Made by a program: the position numbers and the translations under genes | Assembly (NCBI RefSeq): GCF_017377575.1 | Contig: NZ_JAFREM010000008.1 | Span: 62,001-126,000 of the forward strand | Reading direction: 5' to 3' | Source: Candidatus Enterococcus moelleringii | GTDB lineage: Bacteria > Bacillota > Bacilli > Lactobacillales > Enterococcaceae | DNA: 64,000 nt | Part shown: positions 1-8,591 of the stretch, in pieces | How the letters are laid out: the number at the start of each line of letters is the position of its first letter | Numbering within the stretch: the stretch's first letter is position 1 | Notes under the pieces: generated by a model | Told to the model about the DNA's origin: nothing | Databases searched by the model: none | The model's input: the letters and a program-made list of their open reading frames with translations, nothing else

Positions 1-629
1 AGGCTGTTGAAACCTTCAAAGCTTTAGGTGCCACTGTAGAAGAAGTCAGCCTGCCTCATTCAAAATATGGCGTACAAGTTTACTATATTATTGCCTCTTC
101 TGAAGCAAGTTCTAACTTGCAGCGTTTTGACGGCATCCGTTATGGCTTCCGTTCAGAAAACGTACAAAGCTTAGAAGATGTGTATGTTAATACTCGAACT
201 GAAGGCTTCGGTGAAGAAGTAAAACGTCGGATTATGCTAGGAACGTTCTCTTTATCTGCCGGCTATTACGATGCTTACTTCAAAAAAGCTGGACAAGTTC
301 GTACCTTAATTATGCAAGACTTCCAAAAAGTATTTGCTGATTACGACTTAATCATTGGCCCAACTTCACCAACTGTCGCTTACGGTATTGGTGAAAACAT
401 CAATGATCCAATTACTATGTATCAAAGTGATATTTTAACGATTCCAGTAAACTTAGCAGGTTTGCCAGGTATGTCTATTCCTGCAGGGTTGTCTGATGGT
501 TTACCAGTTGGGTTACAATTAATCGGTAACCACTTCGATGAATCAACTATGTACAAAGCAGCGTATGCTTTTGAACAAGCAACCGATCATCACAAGCAAA
601 AACCAGTGATTTTAGGGGGGAACAAGTAA
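1..629 (+). CDS. gatA: Glutamyl-tRNA(Gln)/aspartyl-tRNA(Asn) amidotransferase subunit A, 3' part
   Basis: This is the C-terminal ~209 residues of GatA, the amidase subunit of GatCAB. GatA releases ammonia from glutamine, and the complex uses it to convert mischarged Glu-tRNA(Gln) to Gln-tRNA(Gln). The reading frame is open from base 3, so the gene starts before the window; the amidase-signature Ser-Ser-Lys triad lies upstream and cannot be seen. Visible family features are the IIGPTSPT block and the late [16 protein letters not shown] block typical of amidase C termini. Its TAA overlaps the gatB ATG by one base (TAATG), and a GGGGGG-rich ribosome binding site for gatB lies inside its 3' end, so the two are translationally coupled. 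Confidence 0.95.
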   Translation, partial: AVETFKALGATVEEVSLPHSKYGVQVYYIIASSEASSNLQRFDGIRYGFRSENVQSLEDVYVNTRTEGFGEEVKRRIMLGTFSLSAGYYDAYFKKAGQVRTLIMQDFQKVFADYDLIIGPTSPTVAYGIGENINDPITMYQSDILTIPVNLAGLPGMSIPAGLSDGLPVGLQLIGNHFDESTMYKAAYAFEQATDHHKQKPVILGGNK

Positions 630-2059
630 TGAATTTAGAAACAGTCATCGGGCTTGAGGTCCACGTGGAGCTGAAAACCAACTCTAAAATCTTTTCTCCT
701 GCACCCGCTCACTTTGGGGCAGAGGCAAATACGAATACCAACATTATTGACTGGGGTTATCCAGGTGTTTTACCAGTCATGAATAAAGCTGCAGTGGAAT
801 TTGGTATGAAAGCAGCGTTAGCTTTAAATTGCCAAGTTTCAAAAAACATGCACTTTGACCGCAAAAACTATTTCTATCCTGATAATCCCAAAGCTTATCA
901 AATTTCTCAATTTGATGAACCAATTGGACATGACGGCTGGATTGAAATTGATGTGAACGGCAAGAAGAAAACCATCAGAATTGAACGGGTTCATTTAGAA
1001 GAAGATGCTGGTAAAAATATGCACGGTATCGGCGGTTATTCCTATGTCGATTTAAACCGTCAAGGCACTCCTTTGATCGAAATCGTATCTGAAGCAGACA
1101 TGCGTTCACCGGATGAAGCTTATGCGTACCTTGAAGCGTTGCGCTCAATTATTCAATTTACTGATGTTAGTGATGTGAAATTGGAAGAAGGCTCAATGCG
1201 TTGTGATGCCAATATTTCATTACGTCCTTATGGTCAAGAAGAATTTGGAACGAAGACAGAATTGAAAAACTTGAACTCCATGAGCTTTGTACGTAAAGGC
1301 TTGGTATATGAAGTTCAGCGCCAAACGAAAGTCCTTCTTTCTGGCGGCACAATTCAACAAGAAACGCGTCGTTATGACGAATCAACTAATAAAACCATTT
1401 TGATGCGGGTTAAGGAAGGCTCAAGTGACTACCGCTACTTCCCAGAACCAGATATTCCACGCTTTGTTATTGATGATGAGTGGATTGAAAAGGTTCGTGC
1501 GGAATTGCCTGAATTACCAGCTTCGAGAAGAGAACGTTACGTGAACGAACTAGGCTTGCCTGAGTACGATTCAATGGTATTGACGCTAAGCAAAGAAATG
1601 TCTGATTTCTTTGAAAGTACCCTAAAAGAAGGCGCCGATGCTAAACAAGCATCTAACTGGTTAATGGGTGAAGTATCAGCTTACTTGAACAGTGAAAAAC
1701 TTGAGTTAGCTGAAACAAAACTAACACCAACGAACTTAGCTGGAATGATCAAATTAATCAACGACGGCACAATTAGTTCTAAAATTGCTAAGAAGGTTTT
1801 CCGTGAGTTAATTGAAAACGGCGGCGACGCTAAAGAAGTGGTTGAAGCTAAAGGATTGGTTCAATTATCTGATCCGGCACAATTGTTGCCAATGATCAAC
1901 GAAATTTTAGATAATAATCAACAATCAGTTGATGATTTCAAAAATGGGAAAGAGCGGGCAGTCGGCTTCCTAGTTGGTCAAATCATGAAAGCTACTAAAG
2001 GTAAAGCCAACCCTGGCGTGGTCAATAAGTTATTGCAAGAGGAATTAGCGAAACGCTAG
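629..2059 (+). CDS. gatB: Glutamyl-tRNA(Gln)/aspartyl-tRNA(Asn) amidotransferase subunit B
   Basis: GatB (476 aa, the usual length) carries the kinase/transamidase site of GatCAB: it phosphorylates the misacylated glutamate on the tRNA and transfers ammonia tunnelled from GatA. The N-terminal catalytic domain begins with the hallmark IGLEVHVEL (about residues 7-15) and holds the conserved HLEEDAGK stretch. The C-terminal ~150 residues form the helical YqeY-like tail that grips the tRNA. The ATG overlaps the gatA stop. Only 13 bases separate it from the next gene, so gatA, gatB and the lipid kinase look like one transcript, an arrangement also known in other Firmicutes. Confidence 0.97.
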   Translation: MNLETVIGLEVHVELKTNSKIFSPAPAHFGAEANTNTNIIDWGYPGVLPVMNKAAVEFGMKAALALNCQVSKNMHFDRKNYFYPDNPKAYQISQFDEPIGHDGWIEIDVNGKKKTIRIERVHLEEDAGKNMHGIGGYSYVDLNRQGTPLIEIVSEADMRSPDEAYAYLEALRSIIQFTDVSDVKLEEGSMRCDANISLRPYGQEEFGTKTELKNLNSMSFVRKGLVYEVQRQTKVLLSGGTIQQETRRYDESTNKTILMRVKEGSSDYRYFPEPDIPRFVIDDEWIEKVRAELPELPASRRERYVNELGLPEYDSMVLTLSKEMSDFFESTLKEGADAKQASNWLMGEVSAYLNSEKLELAETKLTPTNLAGMIKLINDGTISSKIAKKVFRELIENGGDAKEVVEAKGLVQLSDPAQLLPMINEILDNNQQSVDDFKNGKERAVGFLVGQIMKATKGKANPGVVNKLLQEELAKR

Positions 2060-2072
2060 AAGGAGTCCTATT

Positions 2073-3083
2073 GTGAAAAAAGCACGATTAATCTATAATC
2101 CGGTATCCGGCAAAGAAATTATGCGCAACAATCTGGCAGATATTCTAGACGCGATTGAAAAAGCAGGGTATGAAACCAGTGCTTTTGCAACAACACCGGA
2201 ACCAGATTGTGCAAAAAATGAAGCAAAACGAGCGGCTGAGGCTGGTTTTGATCTAATTGTGGCAGCTGGTGGCGATGGTACGATCAATGAAGTTGTGAAT
2301 GGAATTGCACCTTTGGAAAATCGTCCGAAGATGGCAATTATTCCGGCTGGAACAACCAATGACTATGCACGAGCTTTAAAAATTCCTAGAAGCAATGTAA
2401 AAGCTGCAGCTGAAGTCATTCAAAAGCAGCAGACTGTGAAAATGGACATTGGTAAAGCTCGGGATAACTATTTCATCAATATTGCGGCTGGTGGATATTT
2501 AACTGAACTGACTTATGAAGTGCCGTCTGAATTGAAAAGCATTTTCGGCTACTTGGCTTACTTAGCTAAGGGAGCTGAAATGCTGCCACGGATTAAGCCA
2601 ATTAAGATGCGATTGAAGTATGAAAATGGCGAATATGAGGGAAATGCCTCCATGTTTTTCTTAGGATTGACCAACTCTATTGGCGGTTTTGAAACAATTG
2701 CCCCGGATGCTATGTTAGATGATGGGAAATTCTCATTGATTGTTGTAAAGACAGCCAATTTATTTGAAATCGTACGTTTGATTACTTTAGTTCTGAATGG
2801 TGGCAAACATGTCAACGATCCAAAAGTATTATACGTGAAAACTAATTTCTTGGAAGCATCTACCTTAGATGAAAACAAGCAAATGATGATCAATCTCGAC
2901 GGCGAGTACGGCGGCGATGCACCAATGCGTTTTGAAAACTTGCATCAGCATATTGAATTTTATGCCAACACCGACGAAATTTCGAACGATGCAATTCAAG
3001 GAATTGAATTAGAAGAAAAAGAAGCCGGAGAAGAGTTAGTTAAAGAGTACCAAAAACTGGAAGAGCAAGAGGAACAAGAATAG
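2073..3083 (+). CDS. dagK: Diacylglycerol kinase, DagK/DgkB type
   Basis: This is a soluble lipid kinase (336 aa) that returns diacylglycerol, a by-product of lipoteichoic acid synthesis, to the phospholipid pool as phosphatidate. The N-terminal DAGK catalytic domain has NPVSGK (9-14), the nucleotide loop GGDGT (66-70) and PAGTTNDYAR (91-100). A beta-sandwich C-terminal domain with FETIAPDAMLDDG follows. The last ~30 residues are a Glu/Lys-rich tail beyond the core fold. The start is a GTG at 2073, set by AAGGAG at 2060-2065. It is the last gene before a terminator. The family assignment is firm; the lipid substrate is taken from DgkB homologues. Confidence 0.93.
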   Translation: MKKARLIYNPVSGKEIMRNNLADILDAIEKAGYETSAFATTPEPDCAKNEAKRAAEAGFDLIVAAGGDGTINEVVNGIAPLENRPKMAIIPAGTTNDYARALKIPRSNVKAAAEVIQKQQTVKMDIGKARDNYFINIAAGGYLTELTYEVPSELKSIFGYLAYLAKGAEMLPRIKPIKMRLKYENGEYEGNASMFFLGLTNSIGGFETIAPDAMLDDGKFSLIVVKTANLFEIVRLITLVLNGGKHVNDPKVLYVKTNFLEASTLDENKQMMINLDGEYGGDAPMRFENLHQHIEFYANTDEISNDAIQGIELEEKEAGEELVKEYQKLEEQEEQE

Positions 3084-3090
3084 CGACGGA

Positions 3091-3125
3091 AGGTATTTCT
3101 GCTTGTTAGCGGAAATACCTTTTTA
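3091..3125 (+). terminator. Intrinsic terminator after dagK
   Basis: AAGGTATTTC pairs with GAAATACCTT across a 12-base loop and is followed by T's. It ends the gatA-gatB-dagK transcript. Confidence 0.85.
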
Positions 3126-3142
3126 AGTTGTCATTAGAAGTA

Positions 3143-3171
3143 TTGCTTTTTCGAGGTTTATTCTATAAACT
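3143..3171 (+). promoter_or_regulatory. Promoter for the 23S rRNA methyltransferase gene
   Basis: TTGCTT, 17 bases, then TAAACT, placed between the upstream terminator and the ribosome binding site AAGGAGG at about 3189. Confidence 0.5.
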
Positions 3172-3200
3172 AAGCAAAGCACTTCCTTAAGGAGGAAACT

Positions 3201-4565
3201 ATGGAAACTATTAAAAAAAATCAAACTTACACGGTCACGATCGATGATTTGACCCACGAAGGACTTGGAGTCGCTCATATTGACCGTTTTCCAATATTTA
3301 TTGAAAATGCTTTGCCAGAAGAAGAAGTTGAAATCCTGATTGTTAAAACCGGGAAGAAATTTGCGTATGGTAAAGTCACAGAACGGAAAAACGAAAGTTC
3401 TCATCGGACTCCTGTTAAGGATATGGACCTATTAAGAAGCGGAATCGCTCCAATCAGCCATATGAAGTATGAGTATCAGTTGGAGTTCAAACAAGAACAA
3501 GTGAAGCGCGTAATGAACAAAATTGCTCATATGCCAGAAGTACCGGTTTTGCCGACGTTTGGCATGGAGAAGCCTTATGCTTACCGCAATAAAGCACAAA
3601 TCCCAGTTAGAAAATTAGATGATCAATTAGCAACTGGTTTTTACCGCAAAAACTCCCATGAGTTGCTGCCGATTGAAGATTACTTTATCCAAGATCCAGA
3701 AATTGATAAAGCAATTTTAGTTGTTCGGGATATTTTACAGCGTTTTAAAATCAAACCTTACAATGAAGAAGAAAATACCGGCTTTATGCGTCATATCGTC
3801 ATTCGCAGAGCTCATTATTCTCACGAAATGATGGTGGTTCTAGTTACTCGCACTGCAAAATTCTTCCAAGCGCATCGAATTGCTGAAGCAATCCAAAATG
3901 AATTACCAGAAGTTGTATCTGTCGTTCAAAATGTGAACAGCGAAAAGACTAACGTTATTCTGGGCAAAGAAGATATCTTGATCGCTGGTAAAGAAAGTAT
4001 ACAAGACCAGTTATTAGGCAAGACTTACCGTATTTCACCTCAATCTTTCTATCAGGTGAATACACAACAGGCAGAAGTTTTGTATAAAACGGCGATTGAC
4101 TTTGCACAATTAACGTCAGATGATGTAGTGATCGACGCGTATTGTGGTATTGGAACAATTGGCTTGTCCTTTGCTGATAAAGTAAAACACGTTTATGGTG
4201 TAGAGGTTGTTCCTCAAGCAATTGAAGATGCTGAATTTAATGCCAAGAGCAATGGGGCAACGAATGTAACTTATCAAACAGGCAAAGCCGAAAAAGTGAT
4301 GAAGCAGTGGGCTCAGCTGGGTATTCAACCAAGTGTGATTTTTGTTGATCCGCCGAGAAAAGGCTTAGCTGAAGAATTTATTGCTGCCTCTGCTGAGTTG
4401 AATCCAGATCGGATTGTTTACATTTCATGTAACCCTGCTACTTTAGCTCGGGACTTGGAACGTTTTGGCGAGCTTGGTTATCAAGCCGAAAAAGTACAGC
4501 CAGTCGATTTGTTCCCACAAACTTACCATATCGAAGCAGTTGTACTGTTAACAAAGGCGGTGTAG
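3201..4565 (+). CDS. rlmCD: 23S rRNA (uracil-5-)-methyltransferase, RlmD/RlmCD family
   Basis: An S-adenosylmethionine-dependent enzyme (454 aa) that makes 5-methyluridine in 23S rRNA. Order of parts: TRAM RNA-binding domain (about 1-62), a central domain, then the methyltransferase domain with DAYCGIGTIGLSF (about 312-324), VDPPRKGL (about 382-389) and the catalytic cysteine in SCNPATLARDL (Cys about 410). Oddity: the region just after TRAM, where many relatives carry the CX5CXXC part of a 4Fe-4S site, reads LLRSGIAPISHMKYEYQLEFK-like here and has no cysteines. This is therefore a cluster-free member of the family. Whether it acts on one or two positions (RlmCD-like) cannot be told from sequence. 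The start is the ATG after AAGGAGG. Confidence 0.9.
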   Translation: METIKKNQTYTVTIDDLTHEGLGVAHIDRFPIFIENALPEEEVEILIVKTGKKFAYGKVTERKNESSHRTPVKDMDLLRSGIAPISHMKYEYQLEFKQEQVKRVMNKIAHMPEVPVLPTFGMEKPYAYRNKAQIPVRKLDDQLATGFYRKNSHELLPIEDYFIQDPEIDKAILVVRDILQRFKIKPYNEEENTGFMRHIVIRRAHYSHEMMVVLVTRTAKFFQAHRIAEAIQNELPEVVSVVQNVNSEKTNVILGKEDILIAGKESIQDQLLGKTYRISPQSFYQVNTQQAEVLYKTAIDFAQLTSDDVVIDAYCGIGTIGLSFADKVKHVYGVEVVPQAIEDAEFNAKSNGATNVTYQTGKAEKVMKQWAQLGIQPSVIFVDPPRKGLAEEFIAASAELNPDRIVYISCNPATLARDLERFGELGYQAEKVQPVDLFPQTYHIEAVVLLTKAV

Positions 4566-4568
4566 AAA

Positions 4569-4700
4569 TTGAATTCAAAAGAAAAAATGATGGAATTAAT
4601 CAAGAAGAAACAAGCTGGCGGCGGCAGATCAAAACAAATGGGCGCCCCTAAAAATGATCGTAAAAACATGCGTAAAGGACCAAAAATTTACAATAAGTAG
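4569..4700 (+). CDS. Small basic protein of unknown function (43 aa)
   Basis: A 43-residue ORF starting with TTG at 4569. It is missed by simple ATG gene finding but is backed by an almost perfect Shine-Dalgarno, AAAGGCGGTG, that sits inside the end of the methyltransferase gene about 6 bases upstream. The protein is very basic: Lys/Arg-rich with a GGGRSKQMGAPKNDRK core and a KGPKIYNK tail. It has no membrane segment or signal peptide. Its position directly behind an rRNA methyltransferase (3 bases after its stop) and its charge fit an RNA- or ribosome-binding role, but that is inference; I do not recognise a named family. An internal ATG pair at 4587/4590 is an alternative, shorter start. 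Confidence 0.7.
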   Translation: MNSKEKMMELIKKKQAGGGRSKQMGAPKNDRKNMRKGPKIYNK

Positions 4701-4732
4701 TCACATAGAAAATAGAGTTGAAGGAGAATTGG

Positions 4733-5146
4733 ATGCAAGGAATTTGGATGCAGCGTTTACTTAAACTTTATCAAAAATATGCTCAATTTATGCGTGGGCG
4801 CTACGGCAGATGGGACACGTTAAATAAGGTGCTGGTAATTACCGGTTTGGTCGTCTCGCTTTTCAGCCGATGGATTCCTTATTACATCGGAGATCTTTTA
4901 GTCATTGCTTTAGTCGGTTTAGCATTGTATCGCTTTCTATCAAAGCGAATCTATCCACGAAGCAATGAAAACCAAAAATTTTCACAGATAATCACCAAAA
5001 TCAAGCAGAGGGATTTTAAGATTGACCGTACGTATCGCCAGTTTAAATGTCCCTCTTGCAAACAAAAGATGCGGGCACCTCGCGGCAAAGGTAAGATCAA
5101 AGTGACGTGTAAAAATTGTCATACTCAATTTATCAAGAAGGTCTAG
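4733..5146 (+). CDS. Membrane protein with C-terminal zinc ribbon, function unknown
   Basis: A 137-residue protein. The start at ATG 4733 was chosen because AAGGAG (4721-4726) lies 6 bases before it; an in-frame upstream TTG at 4718 would put that site inside the gene. Residues about 31-68 hold two closely spaced hydrophobic stretches (VLVITGLVVSLF and LLVIALVGLALYRFL), so it is probably a membrane hairpin with both ends on the same side. The C-terminus carries CPSC (106-109) and CKNC (126-129) separated by a Lys/Arg-rich strand, a rubredoxin-like zinc knuckle of the treble-clef or zinc-ribbon kind. Nothing in the sequence gives a substrate. A terminator overlaps its stop codon. Confidence 0.75.
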   Translation: MQGIWMQRLLKLYQKYAQFMRGRYGRWDTLNKVLVITGLVVSLFSRWIPYYIGDLLVIALVGLALYRFLSKRIYPRSNENQKFSQIITKIKQRDFKIDRTYRQFKCPSCKQKMRAPRGKGKIKVTCKNCHTQFIKKV

Positions 5147-5166
5147 TTTGGTTTACTAGGCCTTTT
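5138..5166 (+). terminator. Terminator overlapping the stop of the zinc-ribbon gene
   Basis: AAGGTCTAG pairs with CTAGGCCTT (one G-T pair) across an 8-9 base loop, then TTTT. The left arm contains the TAG stop at 5144-5146. Confidence 0.75.
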
Positions 5167-5193
5167 CTGCTATGCTGAATGAGAGGTGATGAC

Positions 5194-5862
5194 GTGAAAT
5201 TAATACTTATTCGACACGGAGAAAGCGAAGCTAACTTTGCAAATTACTGGACAGGCTGGTTAGATGTAGACTTGACTGAAAAAGGGGTTCAACAAGCTCG
5301 CGAAGCCGGAAGACGGATAAAAAAAGCTAATCTTGCCATCGATTGTGCCTATGAATCAATGTTGAAACGTTCTATCAAAACAGCACAGCTCGTTTTGGAG
5401 GAAGCAGAAGCTAGTTTTGTTCCTGAGTTTAAAACTTGGCGGCTGAATGAACGTCATTATGGAGCTTTAGTTGGTAAAAATAAGACGGAAATGACGCAGC
5501 AGTTTGGTAAGGAACAGGTTCAAAAATGGCGTAGAGGTTTTGATGAAGTTCCGCCTTTAGCAAAAGAAAACTATTTTGATCGAAGATACGATGGATTTGA
5601 CAGGCGACTTCTTCCTAAAGGTGAGAGTCTGAGGATGACTTCAGAACGAGTTTTGACTCTCTGGCAGGATCAAATTGTGCCACGGCTGAAATCAGGGCAG
5701 ACTGTTCTTGTTTGTGGGCACGGTAACAGCTTGCGGGCTCTTATACAATATTTGGAACAGATTCCAGTAGATAAGGTAGATGAAATTGATGTGCCTAATG
5801 CTACACCGATCCTGTATACGTTTGATTCGTTACTTCGGATTGAACGCCGGATAGAATTATAA
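5194..5862 (+). CDS. Histidine-phosphatase family protein, 2,3-bisphosphoglycerate-dependent phosphoglycerate mutase-like
   Basis: A 222-residue branch-1 histidine phosphatase. The catalytic RHG is at 7-9 (His8), the second-half histidine at GHGNS (His176), and the acid in RLNERHYG (Glu86). The LNERHYGALVG and WRRGFDEVPP blocks and an early WTGW motif are those of true dPGM (GpmA) rather than of generic phosphatases, so interconversion of 3- and 2-phosphoglycerate is plausible. It diverges from housekeeping GpmA in the TG(W/L)DVDLT and C-terminal parts and could be a second copy. GTG 5194 is preferred over the ATG at 5179 because GAGAGGTGAT (5181-5190) is the ribosome binding site for it. Confidence 0.8.
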   Translation: MKLILIRHGESEANFANYWTGWLDVDLTEKGVQQAREAGRRIKKANLAIDCAYESMLKRSIKTAQLVLEEAEASFVPEFKTWRLNERHYGALVGKNKTEMTQQFGKEQVQKWRRGFDEVPPLAKENYFDRRYDGFDRRLLPKGESLRMTSERVLTLWQDQIVPRLKSGQTVLVCGHGNSLRALIQYLEQIPVDKVDEIDVPNATPILYTFDSLLRIERRIEL

Positions 5863-5895
5863 ATTTATTATGTAAACAGAGGAAGTGATGAGTGT

Positions 5896-6510
5896 GTGAA
5901 AAATTTTATTTGGGATTTTGACGGAACCTTATATGATACGTATCCTGTGATGATGGATGCACTAATGCAAGCATTAAATGATTTTAGGTTTGAAACTGAA
6001 CGTGAATCAATTTATCGAACAATCAAAATGGAATCGATTCGTCATTTGGTTAAAAAATTAGATTTGCCAGAAGAAGATTTCAATCGTGTGTTTCATCAGT
6101 ATGAAAATCGTATCTTAACTGATTCATTTCCCTTTGAAGATACGAAAGAAACTTTATGGGAATTGAAAGAAAAGGGTGGTCAACATTTTATTTTGACGCA
6201 TCGTACAGTTGACTCTACTTGGCAATTTCTGCAGCGAGACGGGGTGCAAGATACCATTACAGCCATTATCGGCAGCGATTCTGGCTACCCCCGTAAACCT
6301 GATCCAACTTCTTTGAACGCGTTAATTGATAAATACGATTTGAATAAAGAAGAGACTGTCATGATTGGTGATCGCAAATTAGATATGAAGGCAGGGAGAA
6401 ACGCCCAAGTAGCTACCTGCTTTTATGATATAGACCACTTTAATCAAAAGGTAAGTGCTGATTGGACAATTCATCATTTAAAAGAAATAACCTCTCTTTT
6501 TCCCAGATAG
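5896..6510 (+). CDS. HAD-superfamily phosphatase (phosphoglycolate phosphatase-like)
   Basis: A 204-residue Rossmann-type HAD hydrolase. Motif I is DFDGTLYDT with nucleophile Asp7 and general acid Asp9, motif II is in ILTHRT (about 99-104), motif III lysine is in PRKPDP (Lys134), and motif IV is GDRKLDMKAG (158-167). A helical cap of subfamily IA lies between residues 15 and 80. Members of this group dephosphorylate small sugar phosphates or phosphoglycolate; the real substrate cannot be read from sequence. The start is a GTG at 5896. It follows the mutase-like gene by 33 bases and probably shares its transcript. Confidence 0.82.
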   Translation: MKNFIWDFDGTLYDTYPVMMDALMQALNDFRFETERESIYRTIKMESIRHLVKKLDLPEEDFNRVFHQYENRILTDSFPFEDTKETLWELKEKGGQHFILTHRTVDSTWQFLQRDGVQDTITAIIGSDSGYPRKPDPTSLNALIDKYDLNKEETVMIGDRKLDMKAGRNAQVATCFYDIDHFNQKVSADWTIHHLKEITSLFPR

Positions 6511-6514
6511 TTTG

Positions 6515-6523
6515 TGTTATAAT
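6515..6523 (+). promoter_or_regulatory. Extended -10 element (TGTTATAAT)
   Basis: TGTTATAAT stands between the HAD phosphatase stop and the ribosome binding site AGGGGGTG at 6529-6536, with no good -35 box. Transcription would begin almost at the ribosome binding site, so a very short leader is implied. It may be fortuitous. Confidence 0.4.
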
Positions 6524-6540
6524 TTTTAAGGGGGTGCGAG

Positions 6541-6927
6541 ATGGAAATATTACGCGATAAAGAGATCGTGGAAGCTTTTAACTATGGCTTGCCGCCACGA
6601 GATCAAGAGGTAAATCAAAAAATCCAAATCGGTTTCAGTCCGTTAGAATCAACGGATCCAAATTATCCAAAAGAGAATAGCATTATGGGAGTTCGTTTTG
6701 AATTTGTCCTGCCATTTGATGCGTTCATCGTTAGCGGAACGGTATCACAGGTTAACCACGTAGTTAATCGTCAAATTAGAAACCAGAGTGATATGAATGA
6801 GACGGAGGCCAATGAAATGGTGAAGCCGCTCTTTCGTTTGGTGGAACGTATGATTTACGAGATAACTGAAATTGCCTTGGATCAGCCAGGTATCAAAATT
6901 AATTTTGCTTCACCAACTGCTCAATAG
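6541..6927 (+). CDS. DUF1149 family protein
   Basis: A 128-residue soluble protein of the DUF1149 family, found in lactic acid bacteria, with no known activity. Typical parts are the acidic N-terminus MEILRDKEIVEAFNYG, a central beta-rich block (RFEFVLPFDAFIVSGTVSQ) and a helix that ends before the IKINF strand. It has no signal peptide, membrane segment or obvious catalytic motif. The fold resembles small SecB-like beta proteins of the same size, which is a guess from its strand-rich pattern only. It has a strong ribosome binding site (AGGGGGTG) and is followed by a terminator, so it is either the last gene of the mutase/HAD operon or a single gene with its own promoter. Confidence 0.8.
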   Translation: MEILRDKEIVEAFNYGLPPRDQEVNQKIQIGFSPLESTDPNYPKENSIMGVRFEFVLPFDAFIVSGTVSQVNHVVNRQIRNQSDMNETEANEMVKPLFRLVERMIYEITEIALDQPGIKINFASPTAQ

Positions 6928-6957
6928 AACTTTCCCATAGCGGAAGGTTCTTTTTTT
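6927..6957 (+). terminator. Terminator after the DUF1149 gene
   Basis: GAACTTTCC pairs with GGAAGGTTC (one wobble) across six bases, followed by seven T's. Confidence 0.9.
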
Positions 6958-6970
6958 CGAGCTGTTAAGA

Positions 6971-6999
6971 AAGACAGAAAGCACGATGTAGGTTATAAT
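6971..6999 (+). promoter_or_regulatory. Promoter of the cystine transporter gene
   Basis: AAGACA, 17 bases, then a consensus TATAAT at 6994-6999. It leaves a leader of about 125 bases before the ATG at 7130. The leader holds an imperfect hairpin (GGGATATT...AATATTCCC near 7046-7066) but no riboswitch I recognise. Confidence 0.65.
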
Positions 7000-7129
7000 G
7001 ATACAGTCACTAAAAATTTCAAGTTTCGCGCACTTATTTTTAGGGTGGGATATTGAAGAATATTCCCCGGGAACCTTTACTTCCTTTGACAGACTTGTCA
7101 TTCTAAATGTTTTTTTAAGGAGGAATACA

Positions 7130-8518
7130 ATGACAACTCTGCTCACTGTATTAGTGGTTGCGATTTTTGTTGCCATGCTTGTAGGCTTCTACCAAATGCA
7201 ACGAAAACATGTGAAGTTTTCCACGCGGGTATTTACCGGCTTGGGATTAGGTATTGTTTTCGGTGGTATTTTACAATTGCTTTTGGGAAATGGAAGCCCA
7301 GTTATCACGCAAGCGATGGACTGGATCGGAATCGTTGGTAATGGTTATGTATCATTATTACAAATGTTAGTTATGCCATTAGTATTTATTTCAATTGTTG
7401 GAGCTTTCACTAAGATGAAATCCAGCAGCAAACTAGGAAAAATCAGTGCAAATGTTTTGTTTGTTTTATTAGCTACTACCGCAATTGCCGCGTTAATCGG
7501 GATTGCCGCTGTTCTGATCTTTAACTTAGATGGAGCAACCTTCACTCGAGGTGCTGCTGAATCAGCTCGGATCAGTGAATTAGCTGAAAGACAAGAAACC
7601 GTTCAGAACTTCTCAATTCCACAGCAAATTTTAGCATTTATTCCAACTAACGTGTTTGCTGACTTTGCTGGAACAAGACCAACAAGTACTATTGGTGTCG
7701 TTATCTTTGCAGCATTCGTCGGTGTCGCTTATCTTGGTGTTAAAAGAAAAGCACCAAAAGAAGCCGAATTTTTTGCTAATTTAATTGACAGCTTATACAA
7801 AATCATCATGCGTATTGTGACGCTGGTTCTGCGCTTAACTCCGTACGGGGTTCTGGCATTAATGACCAATGTACTAGCAACAAGTGATTTTGAAGCGATT
7901 GTCAATTTAGGCGTATTCATTGTTGCCTCATACGCAGCGCTGATTGCTGTTTTATTGGTTCACTCGTTGCTGTTGATTTTAGTTAAAGTCAGCCCAGTGA
8001 ACTTTTTCAAAAAAGCTTTCCCAGCCTTAAGTTTTGCATTTACTTCTCGTTCAAGTGCTGGTACTTTGCCAATGAACATTGAGACGCAAACAAAAGCTTT
8101 AGGTGTTGATGAAGCAACTGCCAACTTTGCCGGAAGCTTTGGTATTTCAATTGGTCAAAACGGTTGTGCAGGTGTTTACCCAGCCATGCTTGCAACGATT
8201 GTTGCGCCGACTGTTGGTATCAATGTGTTTGATTTACAATTTATCATTATGTTGGTAGCTATCGTAACAATTAGTTCATTTGGTGTGGCTGGTGTCGGCG
8301 GCGGTGCAACCTTTGCATCATTGATCGTACTAGGTGCCATGAACTTGCCGGTAGCAATCGTTGGTTTGGTTATTTCAGTTGAACCATTGATTGATATGGC
8401 TCGTACTGCTGTCAACGTAAGCGGCAGTATGGTTGCAGGTGTTGTAACCAGTGAACGAATCCATGAATTGGATCGAGAAGTTTTACAGGATAAAAATGCA
8501 TCAATCGAAACGAATTAA
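7130..8518 (+). CDS. tcyP: L-cystine symporter, TcyP family
   Basis: A 462-residue dicarboxylate/amino acid:cation symporter of the TcyP (YhcL) branch, which imports L-cystine driven by a cation gradient. About nine hydrophobic spans are visible. The serine-rich re-entrant loop with SFAFTSRSSAGTLPMNIET (about 300-320) and the later GQNGCAGVYPAM loop are the substrate and ion sites of this fold. The start at ATG 7130 follows TTTTTTAAGGAGGAATACA; the frame stays open upstream only because the leader lacks stops. It is a single-gene unit, with a promoter at 6971-6999 and a terminator right behind it. Confidence 0.9.
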   Translation: MTTLLTVLVVAIFVAMLVGFYQMQRKHVKFSTRVFTGLGLGIVFGGILQLLLGNGSPVITQAMDWIGIVGNGYVSLLQMLVMPLVFISIVGAFTKMKSSSKLGKISANVLFVLLATTAIAALIGIAAVLIFNLDGATFTRGAAESARISELAERQETVQNFSIPQQILAFIPTNVFADFAGTRPTSTIGVVIFAAFVGVAYLGVKRKAPKEAEFFANLIDSLYKIIMRIVTLVLRLTPYGVLALMTNVLATSDFEAIVNLGVFIVASYAALIAVLLVHSLLLILVKVSPVNFFKKAFPALSFAFTSRSSAGTLPMNIETQTKALGVDEATANFAGSFGISIGQNGCAGVYPAMLATIVAPTVGINVFDLQFIIMLVAIVTISSFGVAGVGGGATFASLIVLGAMNLPVAIVGLVISVEPLIDMARTAVNVSGSMVAGVVTSERIHELDREVLQDKNASIETN

Positions 8519-8534
8519 TTAATCAAAGAATCTG

Positions 8535-8565
8535 AAGGCTTGGCTAGCGCGACCAAGTCTTTTTT
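8535..8565 (+). terminator. Terminator after tcyP
   Basis: AAGGCTTGG pairs with CCAAGTCTT (one G-T pair) across an ~8-base loop, with six T's. Confidence 0.85.
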
Positions 8566-8591
8566 GGTACACTTTTTTAGAGGTGAATGGA

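Noticed and set aside
3955-4328. Minus-strand ORFs within the rRNA methyltransferase gene
   Set aside because: Shadow frames of a conserved coding region without start signals.
7042-7106. 17-codon TTG-started leader ORF ahead of tcyP
   Set aside because: The purine-rich stretch before it is too close to the TTG and the peptide has no sulfur-amino-acid run that would suggest attenuation.
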